This document shows positions 59,101 through 64,000 of a DNA stretch of 64,000 nucleotides, piece by piece. Each line of letters starts with the position of its first letter. The stretch's first letter is position 1. The notes below the pieces were generated by a model that was not told the origin of the DNA, did no database searches, and saw only the letters and a program-made list of their open reading frames with translations. This DNA comes from Lingula anatina (taxonomy: Eukaryota > Brachiopoda > Lingulata > Lingulida > Lingulidae): contig NW_019775391.1 in the NCBI RefSeq assembly GCF_001039355.2, positions 685,541 through 749,540 of the forward strand, read 5' to 3'. A program made the translations under genes and the position numbers.

Positions 59101-62100
59101 CCAGAATAGAAAGGATGCCCAAAGTGCTACACTAGCTAGTACTAGTACATGTAGATGTCCCCATTTTAACCATGGTGTCGTAGTAGAATTCCAGTCAAAC
59201 TTCAACTTACAGGTAAGTCTTGTTTACTTTACAGTTTTATTGGATGAAACATCAGCCAATGGAAAGATACATTTCAATGTACATGTCCAGGGGCGGATTG
59301 AGGTCGTCTTCTGGGTCTTCTGGAAGACGGTCAGATTTTCACGTTTACACTGACGGGTATCTAATTTTTTTTCTGTCGGAAGACGGTCAAAAATAGAAGA
59401 TGGATCAACAAAGATAATTTGGAAGACTATCTGAAAATAGCTCTGGATTTGCCCCTGATGTCAATGCCCCCATTCAAATAGGGGGCTAACTAGTCCAAGG
59501 GCCAAATATGACAACACACTACAAAGCTTGATGTCTGATCTGCTAATTTAACTGACACTGAACAGATACATGTATCCTGTGAGGAAGTATTCAAGTGGGT
59601 TGGCTGTATTTGACCCTCGGACTGCTTAGTCCCCCATTGGACTGTATATACATGTACACTTTTAAGTGCTAAACCCCTCAAACGGGTACGGTAACATCAC
59701 AGCCCTACACCTCCATGTTGTTTACTTATACCTATCTGATGTGTACATATATACAGGTTTATACCCCTGTAAATATTCATACACTTACATAATACTTAGA
59801 ATTATATGTCTGGTATCTTGTATGTACTTGGCAGCAGCTGTCATCTTCTTTCTTCATTTTCTTCATTACCTCTGAAATTTTAATTTTTAACAAAATGTAA
59901 AATGTATCTAGTATTGGTGAGTTACTTGTAAAAAACAACTTAATTATCCAATGCTCCATATGAAATAACTGTATTGTCATTTTACAAAATGAATTCAGTT
60001 AGTGTGTATATATACAGTGCTTTTTCATCCATAATTTCAAATTTACAGATAAGCACATACCCCCACCACAGCAGATACTCTCTGTGCTGTTGAACAATGC
60101 AGTGTTACAACATTTGGCAGTGTTATCAGAAGTACTGACATTGTACAGTACACTCCGCCGAGCCTCGTGCTCCCCACAGCACAGGTGTTCACCGTCCTCA
60201 TAATAGCCTCGGTCTGAGCAGCACTTGGTTTTATACTTTGAATGCTTTTTGAATGGGCGCCCATTGCAGCATACCTTTTCATCTGTGTCTATGGATTCTG
60301 AAGGGAAATGTTTATTTTATTACAGGTTCATGATACTCCATCAGTGTATTTCTTGTAAAGGACAATGAATTTTTCCCAAGTCATGCTCGGAATAGTTGAT
60401 GTTTGAGGAATTTGGTAAGAGGGAACAGAGAAGTTTATTTTCTAACAACTTAACAGATCAAATAAGTGGATATATCTTTACAATTCAACTTAAAAAGTTT
60501 CTAATTTTAATATATAAATCAATATTGTAAATAAATTAATATAAGAAATTTTATTTAAATCCATGACATGTCTAAAGTCAATCTGATTTAAAACATTATT
60601 TCCAACATTCTCGCATTTCAAAACATATATTTTACCAATATTTGAGGAATGGTTTTCATCTTTTTCATTTCAATTGATTTTATTAATTAATTTTGTATTT
60701 ATGAATTAACTTTTATTACTGTTGTTGTTATTAATGTTTTTACTTTTATTTGTTTTTGTTTTTTTACTTTACCATTATTTTTTTTTTTCAATTGTGTTAG
60801 AGGTTCTGATTCCAGGTGTCACAATCATGTTGAATGTGACTTTCACAAAAAAAAAAAAAACAATCAATGGACCTTTAGAAAAAAAAGCAAGACAAATTCT
60901 GTTTCAGTTATTTTTAAATTACAATAATTAAGTAAATGGATTTTCGAAACAACATGGTAGATTGATTGACTTCTAATGAGGAGTTTACCTGTTCCACAGC
61001 ACTGGCTGGTAGCTGTGCGGTTATGAACTCTCAACTCACAGCAAATCTCTTCATTTACACTTTGGGGTACCCCTCCGCAGCAAATGTGATTTATCACATA
61101 CCCGTCTCCAGTTTCCCAGTGTTCTGATTTGCCATGAAAAACCTTTTCTGAATTTGAAAATAGGAGAATATAAAAGCCAATGTCAAGTGGCCAATAATTA
61201 TGCATAAAAATAGGACTGACAAATAAATGGACCAAAGAAGAAAGACTATTATTTATATATAAGAAAGTCTATTTGTCTTCAAATTGTCTGTATAATCATT
61301 GCATTTTCCTTAAGAATCATATAGACTTTTTCAAAAAGTCAAAATTGAGAAATACATTCTAAGGACTCACTGTTACAGCAAGTTGCTTTCCTAGGGTCAT
61401 ATGCTTCATTTCCACAGCATTTATGTACACTATTATTAGAACATATCTTCATGGGTTGGTAAGTTGCAAAATCACAGTAATATTCAGTTCTGTTGATGTA
61501 ACCATTGCCGCAGCATATGAAGTTTTCCTTTGGCATATTGTAAACTTTGGCATATCTGGGCTGGTGTTGAGGGGAACAGCAGACTTGCCCCTCCATCTTG
61601 AGTTCTGTTCCACAACACATGGCCCCCTTTGTGACTAATAAAAAATATGTGTAGAATCCTTACCAAAAATAAATTACACAGTATACATATGGAAATGATA
61701 AAGTTCAACCTTTACATGGTACAACTAATATTAGTTTGAAGAGGTGCTAACTATAAATACTACACAAATATCAACCATTAAAACTCTGCAGTCTGGTATT
61801 ATTTCTAGCACTTTATATATGGGTATAATGCAAAACCTATTAAAAGTAATCCGTCTGTTAAAAATTCAAATATATTGATCTAGTATAGTTTCTACACTTC
61901 TTTAATGAATATGCACCAAGTTTTAACAGTTTTTATTTCAAAAATTACTTGTAAAAACCCTACTAATTTTTAAAATATGTAAACCAAAAAATAAAGTGTC
62001 TCAGACAATCAATAAAAAGAGAAAAGACAAAACACATACATTTTTGGATTTTCCCTTGACAGCAAACTTGTGTGGAAGTGTTGAATACCACATCTGCACA

Positions 62101-62244
62101 ACAATCTAATGAGCCACTGCTGTACACTGTGCCGTTGCAGCAAAACTGTCTCTCATGACTGTACACCCTTGCTGTCATATTCCACACATCTGCAATCAAA
62201 ATAATTATTTTATTCATTCTGAAAGAAAGTAGCCTCATTTTCAA

Positions 62245-62275
<31 letters not shown>

Positions 62276-63903
62276 TGTGTTAGCCTGAATTTTAGAAAAA
62301 AATTTTTTTAAATTTTTTTTTTAAATTGTAATCTTTATGATCAGGTTGGAACAACAGCTAACACAGAATAGGTGACGTGATTCTCAGCAAGAAACTTTAT
62401 CTTTGGGTAACACAAATAAGTTCAACCAGAGAAAATGAGAACAGATAATTGACGTATCAGTAATGATAAGACCATCAGTCTGCTAAAAATAGTTTTTTTT
62501 ATTATCTTTTATATTTATATCTCTGAATTTATGGACAGATGGTCAATTGAAAATAGAAATTCAGTGCAGCTGATTAATTTAATTTATACTTTTCAGGCTT
62601 ATACTATTGGTTCCAGAAGCAAAAATACATACTTTGATCACAACAAAATTGAAAATCATTTGTTGCATTTTAAAAGAAACTCACTGATTTAGTGAGAACT
62701 GGCTATTTATGTAGATTAAACGAGGTATACTTTAGTTATTGGGCTCTATACTAGTACAGTGGTGTAGCAAGGTGAAGGTACACCTGGCACCAGCCCCTAT
62801 ATATAGTACTATAGTAGCTTCTGAGAATTCTCTTAATACCCTTAACCCCCCCCCCCCCCTCCCCACTTTACAGTTACTGTAATGAGCGGAAGAAAAAACA
62901 GGCAATTTTTACATCCCTGGCCCCAACATACCCGGTATTAAATAATATTGTGTAATACAATATTGTATATTAAAATCTACCCTGTATTGTCTTTAACATT
63001 TTATATATATGCAGGACAAAGCTAGATCATTATTTTTAGCCTTGTTCCCTCCTCCCTAAGCAAAATCTAGGATCTGCCAGTGTTATAAATATTATTGTTT
63101 CTATGGTGTCATATACTCACTGACACAGCACCCGCTGCCAGCTGTCTTTGCAAATACCCGACCTCCACAGCAGTCACTCTCATCCTCATTATAGCAAAAA
63201 CCCTCCCCTGCCATCCCTCTGGAACAAAGTTTTTCCCTTCCTTTGCAATCTGAAAGTAAAAAGTGGGGAATTGGCCCTTTTTGAATTGCATTATGCATAA
63301 TATGATTCATGTCAACTTCACATGGCTTTCTACGTGTAAATTGTACCAATAGGTAATTAATTTTTTATTGCAAAGATCTGTCCATAACATAGGTAATAAA
63401 AGACAGTAACCCCCAATTAATTATTTACAGTATTTAATGTATTGATTTTTTTCTTGCATTTTCCAACCAAAATAAATAAAGTCTTAATACTTGGGATAAG
63501 TCATTGTAAAATAGCTAATGATTCATGAATGAAATTTTGTGAATTAAGGGATTCCCCCCGCCTCAATAAGTTCTTGCATACTCAAGCCTAAATTAACAAG
63601 TACTGTAGAATAAAGAAATTAATGAAACCCTCTGGTAATGATTGATAACGTCGTTTCAAAAATGAAATCATCAGATCACATTACGTCCCATTACGAGCCC
63701 AAGCCTAATTCAAGCTTCCATAAATTTAGAGATCGAAGTTCAAGACAGTGTACTGGTAATTCATTTGTCGTGTCCACAACCGCAAATTAAACCGAGATTA
63801 ATAGTTCCCACTTACCTTCAGAAGTTTCAGCTTTAACGTCGAAACAAAAAACTAAAAGCAGAAAACCTAAACATATCAAACTATAAGCTGTATAAGGTGC
63901 CAT
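56175..63903 (-). CDS. Gal-A: galaxin-like secreted protein with Thr-rich linker and NTR-like end
   Basis: Ten exons, consistent phases: 63816-63903, 63121-63249, 62040-62189, 61371-61634, 60989-61147, 60061-60297, 59789-59871, 58202-58614, 57656-57762, 56175-56431; 628 residues. The first exon is a clear signal peptide (MAPYTAYSLICLGFLLLVFC). Exon 2 is a head module (GFCYNEDESDCCGG). Exons 3-6 are di-cysteine arrays; exon 8 holds two repeats with CCRG and K-C-C-G-T (DTRGQLCC, DTRRELCC), giving 23 CC pairs in total. Exon 9 has a run of eight Thr followed by PRPEPCPPYIENKF, and exon 10 reads VVKGRV, NCTENSC, a Lys/Arg-rich loop, LPGSCKEILL, PYLIVKW, which fits an NTR module with unusual basic insertion. 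Small exon 7 (27 codons) is required by phase and has a DSCC pair. A matrix or defence role is speculation. Confidence 0.72.
57150..57280 (+). mobile_element. Degenerate LINE ORF2 C-terminal fragment in a Gal-A intron
   Basis: A plus frame reads ITALVEWNKLPIFLRQIK then LLKRNCKHTFSKCF, resembling the C-terminal 'S...LWN.LP..iR....fK..Lk..lf' block of CR1/L2-type LINE proteins. Short, antisense to Gal-A, between its exons 9 and 10. Confidence 0.5.
59288..59458. mobile_element. MITE-like foldback element in a Gal-A intron
   Basis: Ends caggggcggatt and gatttgcccctg are inverted; gaagacggtca occurs twice inside. Between Gal-A exons 7 and 8. Confidence 0.5.
59479..59638. mobile_element. MITE-like element, family M3 (copy 3)
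   Basis: Left gggggctaactagtccaagg and right end (reverse complement gggggactaagcagtccgag) are inverted; ttcaagtgggttggc matches the M3 'caagtgggt' block at 5096-5295. In the Gal-A intron between exons 7 and 8. Confidence 0.6.
62247..62280. repeat. (TG)n microsatellite in a Gal-A intron
   Basis: TG units with one TA interruption, between Gal-A exons 2 and 3. Confidence 0.9.
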
Positions 63904-64000
63904 ATTTGTATTGTAATGCGTATAAGAACTCTTCGGTACTCTTGTCAGCCTACTCAGTAGGCTTGTTGTTCACTGCTGTTTAGTCTGGTCAGTCGAGAAC

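Noticed and set aside
63948-63962. Perfect 15-bp palindrome gcctactcagtaggc upstream of Gal-A
   Set aside because: Short enough to occur by chance and no terminator or operator role is expected in an animal promoter.
1-64000. tRNA, rRNA, CRISPR or prokaryotic operon features
   Set aside because: No cloverleaf with A and B boxes, no rRNA-like block and no spaced direct-repeat array found by eye; the sequence is clearly a eukaryotic nuclear genome.

Overview
The window is animal nuclear DNA: AT-rich, split genes with GT/AG introns, many small transposon relics, microsatellites and two assembly gaps. Gene content (a mitochondrial transcription factor B2 homologue and galaxin-type di-cysteine proteins) and the repeat types suggest a marine invertebrate. 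The species cannot be fixed from the sequence.

Layout. 1-8.9 kb: no gene I can support, a few MITE-like repeats. 8.9-15.0 kb (+): a TFB2M homologue, ten coding exons, 513 residues, behind a short promoter with NRF-1-like and ETS-like sites. 15-25 kb: a transposon-rich stretch holding a 1.3 kb element with inverted ends, MITEs, a 200-bp direct duplication, a cryptic minus-strand gene, a frameshifted Harbinger transposase, a SWIM/YqaJ-type ORF and an internally deleted Ty3/gypsy element with one recognisable LTR. 25-64 kb (-): four galaxin-like genes in head-to-tail order, here called Gal-A (63.9-56.2 kb), Gal-D (53.3-47.0 kb), Gal-B (38.2-34.1 kb) and Gal-C (32.0-25.2 kb), plus an orphan set of three 3' exons (Gal-D', 44.2-42.0 kb) inside a 5-kb tandem duplication that abuts an assembly gap.

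The four genes share a plan: a signal-peptide exon ending in phase 1, a cysteine head module with C-(F/Y)-(D/N)-x then a CC pair, arrays of CC pairs on mostly phase 1-1 exons and, in A, C and D, two final exons that read as a C-terminal netrin-like (NTR/C345C) module with a basic tail. The CC array fits galaxin; the galaxin plus NTR combination is an inference from cysteine pattern and shared exon phase and is the most interesting content here. The products should be secreted, disulphide-rich extracellular or skeletal-matrix proteins. All exon models were assembled by hand from splice sites and matching phases; no transcript or database evidence was available.
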